From Bacteroidia bacterium (GTDB taxonomy: Bacteria > Bacteroidota > Bacteroidia > Flavobacteriales > Flavobacteriaceae): DNA of 64,000 nucleotides. Where the stretch lies: the NCBI GenBank assembly GCA_030427735.1, contig JAUIBP010000011.1:1-64000 (forward strand), read 5' to 3'. The notes beneath the pieces were generated by a model. It ran no database searches, had not been told where the DNA came from, and saw nothing but the letters and a program-made list of their open reading frames with translations. A program made the position numbers and the translations under genes. Shown here piece by piece: positions 27,794 through 39,247 of the stretch (the stretch's first letter is position 1; the number at the start of each line of letters is the position of its first letter).

Positions 27794-28815
27794 TTATAGC
27801 CATTGCGCTTATAGGACTTGTTGTTGCTGCTTTTTTTGCACATTATGTGTATTCTGTAATGTTTAAACCGAATACCAATTTCAATAATCAAACAGCTTAT
27901 ATTTATGTGCCAACGGGAGCGACCTATCAAGATGTTAGAGAGCAATTAAAGCCGTTGCTAAAGGATATCGGTGATTTCGATGCCTTGGCAGAACAGAAAC
28001 AGTACACTACAAATATTAAAGCAGGTAAATTTGGTATTGAAAAGGGCATGAATAACAATGCGATTATTAATTCTATTAGAAGTAATAATATACCTATTAC
28101 CGTAGCGTTTAACAATCAAGAACGTATAGATAAGTTGGCGGGCAGAATTGCAACACAAATAGAAGCCGATAGTTTAAGTTTGCTTACAGCTTTTAACGAT
28201 TCGTTGTTTTTAAACACCAATCAATTTACTAAAGCAACACAGTTGGGCATGTTTATCCCTAATAGCTATGAGTTTTTTTGGAATACATCGGCAGAGCAGT
28301 TTAGAGACAGAATGTTAACCGAGTATAATCGCTTTTGGAATGCAAATCGCGAAGCGCAAGCAAAAGCAATTGGATTGTCTAAAAATGAAGTAATGACTTT
28401 GGCGTCTATAGTGCATGAAGAATCTAAACAGGCTTCGGAGCAACCTCGTATAGCCGGTGTATATTTAAATCGGTTGAAAGTGGGTATGCCTCTACAGGCC
28501 GATCCGACATTAAAATTTGCCGCCTACCAAATGCCAGAATATAAAGACACCATTATTAAGCGCGTTTTAAATAAACATAAATTAATCGTCTCTCCTTATA
28601 ATACATATTTATATACCGGTTTACCTCCGGGACCAATAGCTATGCCAGATATTTCGGCTATTGATGCTGTTTTGCATGCCGAAAAGCATGGCTACTATTA
28701 TTTTGCTGCCGACCCTGAGCGATTAGGGTATCATAAATTTGCCAAAAATTTAACGGCTCATAACGCCAATGCAAGAGCTTATCAAAACTACTTAAATAAG
28801 CAAGGTATTCGTTAA
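27775..28815 (+). CDS. mltG: Endolytic murein transglycosylase MltG
   Basis: This 346-residue inner-membrane enzyme cleaves nascent glycan strands and sets their length. One N-terminal transmembrane helix (5-25) is followed by a LysM-like region and the YceG/MltG catalytic domain. That domain has TLASIVHEESKQ (catalytic Glu near 216), VYLNRLKVGMPLQADPTLKF and SPYNTYLYTGLPPGPI. It overlaps the acetyltransferase gene by 19 nt. Confidence 0.95.
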   Translation: MYIKKIIIAIALIGLVVAAFFAHYVYSVMFKPNTNFNNQTAYIYVPTGATYQDVREQLKPLLKDIGDFDALAEQKQYTTNIKAGKFGIEKGMNNNAIINSIRSNNIPITVAFNNQERIDKLAGRIATQIEADSLSLLTAFNDSLFLNTNQFTKATQLGMFIPNSYEFFWNTSAEQFRDRMLTEYNRFWNANREAQAKAIGLSKNEVMTLASIVHEESKQASEQPRIAGVYLNRLKVGMPLQADPTLKFAAYQMPEYKDTIIKRVLNKHKLIVSPYNTYLYTGLPPGPIAMPDISAIDAVLHAEKHGYYYFAADPERLGYHKFAKNLTAHNANARAYQNYLNKQGIR

Positions 28816-28979
28816 CTTCTGTTAAATTTTTCTTTTTTTAGTTGATTTAACGTGGGAATTAACCTTCTTTTTCGCGTTAGATTATCGGCTGATTTCTTTG
28901 TTAACTTGTACGTAACGAGTGCGATAAAAGGGTGGAAATACACTTAATCGATTAATTTTCAGATTAATAAAAAAAGTTG

Positions 28980-28987
28980 TATATTTG
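28980..28987 (+). promoter_or_regulatory. Promoter -7 element upstream of the lysozyme-like gene
   Basis: TATATTTG matches TAnnTTTG and lies 80 nt before the ATG at 29068. The expected upstream box reads TTTC rather than TTTG. Confidence 0.5.
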
Positions 28988-29067
28988 CAAGCTCAAATTT
29001 TTAAGCCGTTTAAAAGGTTTTTCGAAAACGTTTTTGAACACAATAAGGCTTAAAGAAATAAAAATGT

Positions 29068-29730
29068 ATGATAAAAAATATTGGAGGTTATTTCATTGTA
29101 ATTCTTGCAATATGTTCTTTGGCTTTTTACTCGTTTACTTCGGAAGAAACCGTAGAAGCTGGGAATTATTCTACTCAGGGTTTAGCATTAAATTATACTG
29201 TTAATCCTGAAATTTTTGAAACAGAAGCGTCTGATTTAAGCAATCTAGAACGCACATTTTCTCCAGACTTAGGGAAATCTTTTATTGGTTTTAAAGAAGC
29301 ATTAGGGTTTAAAGAGTCGAGAAATGATTATTTTACAGTAAACAGTCATGGGTATTTAGGTAAATACCAATTTGGCAAGGAGACTTTAAAAATGATTGGA
29401 ATTCATAATCCTGTTCAGTTTTTAAATAATCCGGAATTGCAAGAAAAGGCGTTTTTAGCAAATGCCGAGCGTAACAAGTGGATTTTACGTAGAGACATTA
29501 AGCGTTTTGTTGGTAAAACCATTAATGGCGTAGAAATTACAGAGTCTGGAATTTTGGCCGCGGCACATTTGTCTGGGCCAGGAAGTGTAAAAAAATACTT
29601 GAGAAGTAATGGCGCAGTAAGTTTTTCTGATGCTTTTGGAACTTCGATAGAGTATTACATGAAGAAATTCTCGGGTTACGACACGTCGTTTGTTAAGCCT
29701 AATAAAAAAGCTAAGGTTAAAAAAGCATAA
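29068..29730 (+). CDS. Exported lysozyme-like (transglycosylase-fold) protein
   Basis: This 220-residue protein has an N-terminal membrane or signal segment (5-23). Its main domain looks like a lytic transglycosylase: FKEALGFKESRNDYFTVN contains the candidate catalytic Glu83 and is followed by SHGYLGKYQFG, matching the SLT pattern ES..N....S..G..G..QF. A lysine-rich tail ends the protein. Homologues in Flavobacteriaceae are often called peptidoglycan-binding proteins. It converges with the methylase gene with only 3 nt between the stops. Confidence 0.7.
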   Translation: MIKNIGGYFIVILAICSLAFYSFTSEETVEAGNYSTQGLALNYTVNPEIFETEASDLSNLERTFSPDLGKSFIGFKEALGFKESRNDYFTVNSHGYLGKYQFGKETLKMIGIHNPVQFLNNPELQEKAFLANAERNKWILRRDIKRFVGKTINGVEITESGILAAAHLSGPGSVKKYLRSNGAVSFSDAFGTSIEYYMKKFSGYDTSFVKPNKKAKVKKA

Positions 29731-29733
29731 CGC

Positions 29734-30456
29734 TTAGTGTTTGTGAATGATAAAGATTGAAGGCCTTTTATGAAGGTCTTCAGTATTTTTACGCCATTCC
29801 GAAGCGGTTTTGGTTTTTATAAATTCGCTAGGGAGTGTAATATCGCAAGCAATACAAACCAAGGTGCTTGGGCTAAGGGTGTTGCAAATATCATCAAGCA
29901 TTTTATTGTTTCTGTAAGGCGTTTCAATAAAAATTTGAGATTGATTATGGTCAGACGAAAGGCGTTCTAAACGTTTAAGTTCGTGTTTGCGCTCATGCTT
30001 GTCTATTGGCAAATATCCGTTAAAAGCAAAGCCTTGTCCGTTCATTCCCGAGCTCATTAGTGCAAGTAATATAGACGATGGCCCTACTAAGGGAACAACC
30101 TGTATGTTTTGTAAGTGTGCTATTTTTACAATATCAGAGCCTGGATCGGCTACACTTGGGCATCCTGCTTCAGAGAGTAAACCTACGTCAATACCTTGTA
30201 AACAAGGCTCTAGAAAGGTAGGTAAGTCGCTTGCTTCGGTAAATTTGTTTAAATGAAATATTTTTAGGCTAGGTTGTGCTTTTTCAGGTGTTATTTTTTT
30301 TATGAACCGTCTGGCAGTCTTTTCGTTTTCCACAATAAAAGTGTTAAGGTGTTCTATTGTGTTTTTTATAGAAATGGGTAAAACTTCTAACGGATTGGCG
30401 TTGTCGCCTAGCGTTGTCGGTATAAGATATAATTTTCCTAAAGCGTTTTGCATCAT
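29734..30456 (-). CDS. Tetrapyrrole methylase-family SAM-dependent methyltransferase (RsmI-like)
   Basis: This 240-residue protein has the fold of RsmI, which 2'-O-methylates C1402 of 16S rRNA. Visible motifs are KLYLIPTTLGDN at the N-terminus, GLLSEAGCPSVADPGSDIV (about 114-132) and VPLVGPSSILLALMSSGMNG (about 140-159). It is shorter and more divergent than classical RsmI, so the exact target is uncertain. It follows a phosphatase gene and dnaA on the same strand. Confidence 0.85.
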   Translation of the reverse strand: MMQNALGKLYLIPTTLGDNANPLEVLPISIKNTIEHLNTFIVENEKTARRFIKKITPEKAQPSLKIFHLNKFTEASDLPTFLEPCLQGIDVGLLSEAGCPSVADPGSDIVKIAHLQNIQVVPLVGPSSILLALMSSGMNGQGFAFNGYLPIDKHERKHELKRLERLSSDHNQSQIFIETPYRNNKMLDDICNTLSPSTLVCIACDITLPSEFIKTKTASEWRKNTEDLHKRPSIFIIHKH

Positions 30457-30494
30457 GATTATTGCGTGTTAAGCCTAGTTAAAATACGTTGGTT

Positions 30495-30947
30495 TTACTC
30501 CAAGTGTTCTGCAATGTTAGAGCAAGCTTCGTCTAACATTTTGTAGACATTTTCGAAACCTTGTTCCCCACCGTGGTAAGGATCTGGTACGTCGTAATTT
30601 TGATTAGGATATACTTCGTTTAAAATAAGTTTAACCTTGTTTTTGTCTTCGTCATGTCGCGCAAGATGTAAAATATCTCTGTAATTCGAGGTGTCCATGG
30701 CGTAAATAATATCGAAATCATCAAAATCTTTAACGGTAAATTGCCGTCCCATCAGGTTCGAAATATTAATACCATATTTTTTTGCCACCGCTATAGATCG
30801 TCTGTCTGGATTGGAGCCAATATGGTAACTGCTGGTGCCGGCAGAATCTATAACATAACTATCGTAGGGTAATTTAGATCTTAAAATACCTTCGGCCAAT
30901 GGAGATCGGCAAATATTTCCAAGGCAAACCATTAGTATTTTAGTCAT
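30495..30947 (-). CDS. Low-molecular-weight protein-tyrosine phosphatase
   Basis: This 150-residue phosphatase has the P-loop CLGNICRS near the N-terminus (Cys8 and Arg14 in a C-x5-R motif) and the acid Asp122 in VPDPYHGG. The length is typical. It lies 12 nt after dnaA and 38 nt before the methylase gene, so the three are probably one transcript. The target protein is unknown. Confidence 0.93.
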   Translation of the reverse strand: MTKILMVCLGNICRSPLAEGILRSKLPYDSYVIDSAGTSSYHIGSNPDRRSIAVAKKYGINISNLMGRQFTVKDFDDFDIIYAMDTSNYRDILHLARHDEDKNKVKLILNEVYPNQNYDVPDPYHGGEQGFENVYKMLDEACSNIAEHLE

Positions 30948-30959
30948 AACAAAAGTGTA

Positions 30960-32387
30960 TTAAATAGAGAGTTTTTTGGTAATGTCTTCTACGTATTTTT
31001 TAAATTGCTTGTCAGTAGTCGATAAATTATCAACAGTTTTGCAAGCGTGTAATACAGTTGCATGATCTCGTTTTCCTATTTGCGAACCTATACTTGCTAG
31101 TGATGCTTTTGTATATTTTTTTGCGAAAAACATAGCGAGCTGTCTGGCTTGTACAATATGGCGTTTTCGGGTTTTAGATTGTAGGGTGTCTACATTCATT
31201 TGGAAATAATCCGAAACCACTTTTTGTATGTAATCTATAGATACTTCGCGTTTGGTGTTTTTTACAAATTTTTCGACAATTTGCTTAGCGAGATCTAAGG
31301 TGATTTCCTTTTTATTGAAAGACGATTGTGCAATTAACGAAATGATAGCGCCTTCTAATTCCCTTACATTGGTTTTAATATTTTTAGCAACATAATCTAC
31401 AATCTCTTCTGGCATATCAACGCCATCTCTGTAAAGTTTGTTGTTAAGTATCGAGATGCGGGTTTCGTAATCTGGACTTTGTAATTCTGCAGAAAGTCCC
31501 CATTTAAAACGAGATAACAAACGTTGCTCGATATCTTGCATATCAACAGGTGCTTTGTCGCTTGTTAAGATAACTTGTTTGCCGTTTTGATGTAAATGGT
31601 TGAAGATGTGGAAAAATACATCTTGCGTACCTGATTTTCCAGATAAAAACTGAACGTCGTCTATAATCAAGACATCTATAATCTGATAGAAATGAATGAA
31701 ATCATTTCTATTATTTTTCTTAACAGAGTCGATGTATTGTTGGGTGAATTTCTCGGCAGAAATATAAAGTACCGTTTTTTCTGGGTATTTATCTTTTATT
31801 TCAACCCCAATAGCGTGTGCTAAATGGGTTTTTCCTAAACCAACACCACCAAAAATTAAAAGCGGATTGAACGAAGTGCCTCCTGGTTTGGCTGCAACAG
31901 CTAACCCTGCGCTTCTGGCTAGGCGGTTAGAGTCGCCTTCCAAGAAGTTTTCGAAACTATAATTAGGGTTTAATTGCGATTCTATTTTAACATTTCTAAT
32001 GCCAGGAATAATAAACGGATTGCGTAATTCTGGATTTTTGTTGTTAAGCGGAATGTCGACGTCTTGGGCCTTTACTGGCGTTCTGCTAGAACTAGGAATG
32101 CGCTCTGTAAACGGTTGTTTGTTGCCGTATGTGTTTTCCATTTTTATAATGTAAACAAGTTTGGCTTTGGCTCCTAATTCTTTGGTTAACGCAACTTTTA
32201 AAATTTTAACGTAATGTTCTTCTAGCCACTCATAGAAAAATTTACTCGGTACTTGAATGCTTAATGCATTGTCCGTTAATTTTACTGCGACGATCGGTTC
32301 AAACCAGGTTTTGTATGCTTGCGGTTGAATGTTATCTTTTATGAATTCTAGACAATTATTCCATACCGATTGCGCAGTTACACTCAT
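30960..32387 (-). CDS. dnaA: Chromosomal replication initiator protein DnaA
   Basis: This 475-residue AAA+ protein opens the replication origin. Domain I occupies about 1-85. The Walker A site is GGVGLGKTHLA (about 180-190) and Walker B is VLIIDDVQFLSG. The C-terminal DNA-binding domain IV carries the signature IGKRDHATVLHACKTV. Unlike in many bacteria, recF, dnaN and gyrB are not nearby, and no cluster of TTATCCACA boxes was seen in the 184-nt upstream gap. Confidence 0.97.
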   Translation of the reverse strand: MSVTAQSVWNNCLEFIKDNIQPQAYKTWFEPIVAVKLTDNALSIQVPSKFFYEWLEEHYVKILKVALTKELGAKAKLVYIIKMENTYGNKQPFTERIPSSSRTPVKAQDVDIPLNNKNPELRNPFIIPGIRNVKIESQLNPNYSFENFLEGDSNRLARSAGLAVAAKPGGTSFNPLLIFGGVGLGKTHLAHAIGVEIKDKYPEKTVLYISAEKFTQQYIDSVKKNNRNDFIHFYQIIDVLIIDDVQFLSGKSGTQDVFFHIFNHLHQNGKQVILTSDKAPVDMQDIEQRLLSRFKWGLSAELQSPDYETRISILNNKLYRDGVDMPEEIVDYVAKNIKTNVRELEGAIISLIAQSSFNKKEITLDLAKQIVEKFVKNTKREVSIDYIQKVVSDYFQMNVDTLQSKTRKRHIVQARQLAMFFAKKYTKASLASIGSQIGKRDHATVLHACKTVDNLSTTDKQFKKYVEDITKKLSI

Positions 32388-32523
32388 TATTTTTTAAAAG
32401 ATTTTTGTTAGTAAAAGTTGTTGGAGAAAACGAAATTATCTCCTGATTATTGGTATGACAAATATGTGAACAAAAATCTTAAAAAAAAAATACGTAGCTA
32501 TTGAATTTTTAGATTTTTTTCCT

Positions 32524-32536
32524 CATGTTTAACATG
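32524..32536. promoter_or_regulatory. Palindrome CATGTTTAACATG between dnaA and thioesterase gene
   Basis: A perfect inverted repeat (two 6-bp arms around one T) in the divergent gap, 35 nt before the thioesterase ATG. It could be an operator, but no second copy of the full site was found. Confidence 0.25.
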
Positions 32537-32571
32537 TTTCCGAAGCTACAAAAAAATATTTAAACTTAGTT

Positions 32572-32970
32572 ATGAAATTCGACGAAATACAAATAAGAGT
32601 AAGATATGGCGAAACCGATCAAATGGGGGTTGTACATCATGGTAATTACGCGTTATACCTAGAAATGGCGCGGACTGAGTGGTTGCGGGCCTTAGGTATT
32701 TCGTATAAAGAAATGGAAGACAAAGGTATTATGTTGCCAGTAATTTCTATGAGTTTAAATTACAAAAAATCAGCTTTTTATGATGAGGTTATTACCGTAA
32801 AAACAATATTAAAAGAACGTCCTGGAGTTAAGATAGATTTTGACTTTGAAATTACAAATGAAGCTGGCGAAATTATCGTTTTAGCTAATACTGTTTTAGC
32901 ATTTATGAACAAAGAAACCAAGCGCCCAATGCGTTGTCCGAATTATATATTAGACTTAATGCCTGTGTAA
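32572..32970 (+). CDS. Acyl-CoA thioesterase, 4HBT/YbgC type
   Basis: This 132-residue hot-dog-fold thioesterase has the YbgC/4-hydroxybenzoyl-CoA thioesterase motif RVRYGETDQMGVVHHGNYAL (9-28), including the catalytic Asp in ETDQMG. The length is typical. It probably hydrolyses acyl-CoA or acyl-ACP thioesters. It is divergent from dnaA and converges with the IMPACT-family gene, 2 nt between the stops. Confidence 0.92.
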   Translation: MKFDEIQIRVRYGETDQMGVVHHGNYALYLEMARTEWLRALGISYKEMEDKGIMLPVISMSLNYKKSAFYDEVITVKTILKERPGVKIDFDFEITNEAGEIIVLANTVLAFMNKETKRPMRCPNYILDLMPV

Positions 32971-32972
32971 TC

Positions 32973-33581
32973 TTACAGCTGCTTAATGGTAACTTCAAAA
33001 AGCGTGTCGAAAAGATTAAAAATGGCTTCAGCGTCTTTTTTTCTAACAGCTATTGTTAGCTCGCAATGCAATTCTAATTTCTGATTAATTACATCGAGTT
33101 GCTTTTCTTTTATAATACGCATTACCTTATTCATATTCTTATAATCGAATACAATTAGGTAATTGTTTGTTATAATGCGTTCTATAATTTTTGAAGCTTC
33201 TAAACTTAGTTGAGCCGAAGTTTTGTAAGCGCTAATTAAACCGCCAACACCCAGTTTTACACCGCCAAAATAGCGTACAACAACAACGAGAACATTCGTG
33301 ACCTCGAACGATTGTATTTGGCCATAAATTGGCATGCCTGCCGAATTGTTGGGTTCGCCATCGTCGTTTGCTCTGTAAGTAATGGTTTCGGTGCCAAGTT
33401 GGTAAGCGTAGCACCAATGCCTTGCCGAATGGTGTTGTTTTTTTATTTGCTCTAAATGTTCTTTTACTTCGTCTTCGGAACTTACGGGAAACGCATAGCC
33501 AAAAAATTTGCTGTTCTTTTCTTTAAACAACGTTTCTTCCGAGGGTTGTGCTAGTGTTTTGTATGTGTCTTGTATTTCCAA
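32973..33581 (-). CDS. IMPACT/YigZ family protein
   Basis: This 202-residue protein belongs to the YigZ/IMPACT (UPF0029) family. It has the hallmark HHSARHWCYAYQLG (about 51-64), RANDDGEPNNSAGMPIYGQI (70-89) and VVVVRYFGGVKLGVGGLISAYK. The bacterial family is linked to translation regulation, but the exact role is not settled. It lies 5 nt after the HAD hydrolase gene. Confidence 0.92.
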   Translation of the reverse strand: MEIQDTYKTLAQPSEETLFKEKNSKFFGYAFPVSSEDEVKEHLEQIKKQHHSARHWCYAYQLGTETITYRANDDGEPNNSAGMPIYGQIQSFEVTNVLVVVVRYFGGVKLGVGGLISAYKTSAQLSLEASKIIERIITNNYLIVFDYKNMNKVMRIIKEKQLDVINQKLELHCELTIAVRKKDAEAIFNLFDTLFEVTIKQL

Positions 33582-33586
33582 AAAAA

Positions 33587-34201
33587 TTAGCTAAATAATT
33601 CTTCTTTAGTTTTGAAAAGTGTAGTTACGTCTTCGGTTGCTGGATTAATATTCCAAGTGTGTATACCTAGTTTTTGTGCTGCGTCTGTATTTTCTGTGGT
33701 GTCGTCAACAAAGAGAGTTTCATCAGCCTTTAGATTGTTTTCGTTTAAAACAAATTCGTAAATATTGGCATTGGGTTTTCTAAGGTGAATTTCGTGCGAC
33801 AAATAAAAGAGATCAAAATAACTTTTAAATTCGTTAAAAAACGGCACATAACTTTTTACAAATTCTATATGAAGGTCGTTCGTGTTACTTAATAAAATAA
33901 GTTTATAGGCATTGCTTTCCGATAATTCTTTTAAAAATTCTAAACGATGGTGCGGGAAATCTTTTAAAATGGCATTCCAGATATCTAAAATTTTTTCAGT
34001 TGAATGTTCGGGGAAAGTAGTGTTGTAGAAATTTAGAAATTCGGTATTGCTAATAAGCCCCATTTCGTATTGTTCGTTAATACGAAGCATGTCGTCGGTA
34101 AAGTTTTCAAGCTTAAATTGATGTAAAGCGAGTTCTAGAGCGCCAACTTTGTCTAGGTTAATAAATACGTCTCCAAAGTCGAATATTATGGTTTTAATCA
34201 T
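33587..34201 (-). CDS. HAD-family hydrolase (phosphatase-like)
   Basis: This 204-residue HAD protein has motif I IIFDFGDVFINLD (Asp8; the second Asp of the usual DxD is Gly, reading DFGDV). Motif II lies at LILLSNTND, the Lys in LRKPNANIYEF, and motif IV at DETLFVDDTTEN. The insert after motif I is helical, as in YihX/haloacid-type HADs. It overlaps ribD by 8 nt. The substrate is not evident; its neighbour ribD raises the possibility of a flavin-precursor phosphatase, but nothing in the sequence proves it. Confidence 0.85.
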   Translation of the reverse strand: MIKTIIFDFGDVFINLDKVGALELALHQFKLENFTDDMLRINEQYEMGLISNTEFLNFYNTTFPEHSTEKILDIWNAILKDFPHHRLEFLKELSESNAYKLILLSNTNDLHIEFVKSYVPFFNEFKSYFDLFYLSHEIHLRKPNANIYEFVLNENNLKADETLFVDDTTENTDAAQKLGIHTWNINPATEDVTTLFKTKEELFS

Positions 34202-35198
34202 TGCTGAAATATTTTAAGGTATCGTTTAAAATGTGTTGTTTTGAAATTAATGTGCCTATAAAGGTTGGTGCTTTTGTGCCGTCTTCAAAAAAGTTGTTTC
34301 CGTAAAAAACGCGAGCTTCATCCCATAAATTTTCGTTTATAAAGGTTTGAAGCGTTTTGGTGCCGCCTTCAATAATTACCGATGTAATGTTTTGTTGGTG
34401 TAACTGCTCGCAAATTTGGCTGGCAATCGGGTTGCCAAAATTTAAATGTTCTGGGGTAAACACAATGGTTTTGGCTTCGTTGTTAAATACCGAAGCTGTT
34501 TTAGGTAGGTTGTCGTGTTTGTCTAATACTATTCGTGTTGGGTGTTGTCCTGCCCAATCACGAACCGTTAAACTCGGGTTGTCTTTTATAACGGTGTTGC
34601 CGCCAACTAAAATAGCTTGTTCTTCGGCGCGCCATTTATGAACCAATTGTCTGGAGTAAGGGTTGGTTATCCAAACTGGTTTTTGTTCCTTTTTAGTTTT
34701 AGGCGCAATAAAACCATTGGCGGACTCCGCCCATTTTAAAATAATATAGGGGCGTTTTTTATTATGGAATGTGAAAAAACGTTTGTGGTGCTGTTTGCAT
34801 TCCTGTTCTAAAATACCAACTGTAACCTGGCAACCTGCAGCTTTTAATTTTTTAATGCCTTGTCCAGCGACAAGCGAATTATCGTCTATTGTGCCAATAA
34901 TCACTTTTGGAATCTGGTGTTTAATAATTAAATCGCTACACGGCGGTGTCTTCCCAAAATGCGAACAGGGCTCTAAAGTCACATAAAGTGTGGCTTCTTT
35001 TAATAGCACTTTGTTGTTAACCGACCCTATTGCATTTACTTCGGCATGTGGACCGCCGTAAGGACTGGTGAAACCTTCTCCGATAATTAAATTGTTATGT
35101 ACAATTACACAGCCTACCATAGGGTTTGGTCTGGTAGTGCCAAGACCGTTTTTGGCAATTTCTATACAGCGTTTTATATATTTTTCATGTATCTTCAC
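34194..35198 (-). CDS. ribD: Bifunctional riboflavin biosynthesis deaminase/reductase RibD
   Basis: RibD deaminates and then reduces the pyrimidine intermediate of riboflavin synthesis. The 334-residue protein has an N-terminal zinc deaminase domain with TTRPNPMVGC, GGPHAEVNAIG (His51, Glu53) and VTLEPCSHFGKTPPCSDLII (Cys78, Cys87). A C-terminal DHFR-like reductase domain starts near 145 (RPYIILKWAESANGFIA). It heads the operon with the HAD and IMPACT genes and is divergent from the acetyltransferase at 35220. Confidence 0.95.
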   Translation of the reverse strand: MKIHEKYIKRCIEIAKNGLGTTRPNPMVGCVIVHNNLIIGEGFTSPYGGPHAEVNAIGSVNNKVLLKEATLYVTLEPCSHFGKTPPCSDLIIKHQIPKVIIGTIDDNSLVAGQGIKKLKAAGCQVTVGILEQECKQHHKRFFTFHNKKRPYIILKWAESANGFIAPKTKKEQKPVWITNPYSRQLVHKWRAEEQAILVGGNTVIKDNPSLTVRDWAGQHPTRIVLDKHDNLPKTASVFNNEAKTIVFTPEHLNFGNPIASQICEQLHQQNITSVIIEGGTKTLQTFINENLWDEARVFYGNNFFEDGTKAPTFIGTLISKQHILNDTLKYFSND

Positions 35199-35219
35199 GT
35201 CACAAAAATAAGATTAAAA

Positions 35220-35708
35220 ATGGGGATGAGCCATGTTGAGATACGAGAAATTCAACAAGAAGATAATCAGCACATCGCAAATGTAATTCGAGAAGTTTTA
35301 GTTGAATCTGGAGCGCCTAAAGTTGGAACAGCTTACGAAGATGAAGCCCTAAACGATATGTTTAAGACGTACAGTGGCTTTAAATGTGCTTATTTTGTGG
35401 TGGTAGAAGATGGTGCGGTTGTTGGTGGCGCAGGCGTTGGGCCATTAGAAAACGAGCCCGAAACTTGCGAATTGCAAAAAATGTATTTTTTAAAATCGGC
35501 CAGAGGTCGTGGTTTAGGACAACGAATGATGCAAATTTGTTTAGGCAAAGCTAAAACGCTTGGTTACAAAAAGTGTTATTTGGAAACCTTACCTTATATG
35601 CAAGCAGCCACCAAATTGTATACACAGAATGGCTTTAAAAATTTAGAAAAGCCTTTAGGGAAAACAGGACATTATTCGTGTAATGTATGGATGATTAAAA
35701 CCTTATGA
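35220..35708 (+). CDS. GNAT-family N-acetyltransferase
   Basis: This protein of about 162 residues has the acetyl-CoA binding motif KSARGRGLGQRMMQI and a C-terminal YMQAATKLYTQNGFKNL typical of the GNAT fold. The frame is open back to 35097, but that stretch lies inside ribD on the opposite strand. The ATG at 35220 (or 35226) begins family-like sequence (SHVEIREIQQED). It overlaps the prmC start by 4 nt. The substrate is unknown. Confidence 0.85.
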   Translation: MGMSHVEIREIQQEDNQHIANVIREVLVESGAPKVGTAYEDEALNDMFKTYSGFKCAYFVVVEDGAVVGGAGVGPLENEPETCELQKMYFLKSARGRGLGQRMMQICLGKAKTLGYKKCYLETLPYMQAATKLYTQNGFKNLEKPLGKTGHYSCNVWMIKTL

Positions 35709-36573
35709 AATTAAAAGCAATACAACAGGATTTTCATAAAGCCTTAGATGCCGATTATGATAAAGAAGAGGTCGATCAATTCTTTTTTATGATTTGCGAT
35801 TATTATTTTAATGTCAAACGTATCACTTTGGCTATTCAACCAGATTATGCCATTAGTGAGGACGAGGCAGAGCTTGTGTTTCAGGCTTTAGAAGCTTTAA
35901 AAAGGCACGAGCCTATTCAATATCTTTTAAAAACAACCGAGTTTTTTGGTTTAACGTTTCAGGTTAATAATCAGGTGTTAATTCCAAGACCTGAAACCGA
36001 AGAGTTGGTGGCTTGGATTATAGAATCTAAATTAGAAGAGATAAAAGCGCCTTTAAGAATATTGGATATCGGTACGGGAAGTGGTTGCATAGCAACAGCC
36101 TTAGCTAAACATTTTGAGCATGCCGAAGTGTTTGGGGTAGATATTAGTGAAGAAGCCATAAAGGTCGCGCAGCGTAATGCGGAGATTAATAACGTGTCGG
36201 TGCGTTTTATTCAGTCCGATATTTTAACTGTAGATCCAACGATAATTGCCGACTTTGCTTTGCCTTTCGATATTATTGTGTCCAATCCGCCGTATGTTCG
36301 CGAGATGGAAAAACAACAAATGAAACCAAACGTTTTAAATCACGAACCCCATTTAGCCCTGTTTGTAGATGATGCTAATCCGTTAAAGTTTTATAAGGCC
36401 ATTACAGATTTGGCAACCAAAACTTTAGTAGAGGGAGGACTATTGTTTTTTGAAATAAACGAATATTTAGGCAACGATATGGTGGCTTTGTTATTGGAAC
36501 ATAAATTTAAAGACGTGGCTTTACGGCGAGACATGTTTAAACGAAATAGAATGATAAAAGGAGTGCAAAACAA

Positions 36574-36577
<4 letters not shown>
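35705..36577 (+). CDS. prmC: Peptide chain release factor N5-glutamine methyltransferase
   Basis: PrmC methylates the GGQ glutamine of release factors RF1 and RF2. The 290-residue protein has a helical N-terminal domain, the bridge QYLLKTTEFFGLTFQV, the SAM site RILDIGTGSGCIATAL (118-133) and the substrate motif NPPYV (194-198). It overlaps both neighbours by 4 nt. Confidence 0.95.
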
Positions 36578-39151
<2,574 letters not shown>

Positions 39152-39181
39152 TTGCATCTTATTTTAAAATTTTTATTTTTG
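39152..39181 (+). promoter_or_regulatory. Promoter of the 39248 membrane protein gene
   Basis: TTG (39152-39154), exactly 19 nt, then TATTTTTG (39174-39181), a full consensus match. It begins one base after the ligA stop codon and predicts a leader of about 60 nt. Confidence 0.7.
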
Positions 39182-39247
39182 AAGCATCTATCTCCGTTTT
39201 TAATCTTGTTAAGCACGTTGGAGTAGACGTCTAAAAAACCAAAAATA

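Noticed and set aside
28977-29204. Cysteine-rich 75-residue ORF overlapping the start of the lysozyme-like gene
   Set aside because: It is a shifted-frame shadow of the 29068 gene, which has a convincing domain and signal segment.
29759-29781. Inverted repeat GAAGGCCTT/AAGGTCTTC as a terminator for converging genes
   Set aside because: It lies inside the methylase coding region and is not followed by a T run on either strand.
32388-32571. Possible oriC with DnaA boxes upstream of dnaA
   Set aside because: The gap is AT-rich, but no TTATCCACA or close cluster was found. The nearest string (TTGTTCACAT) is a poor match, and dnaN, recF and gyrB are absent.
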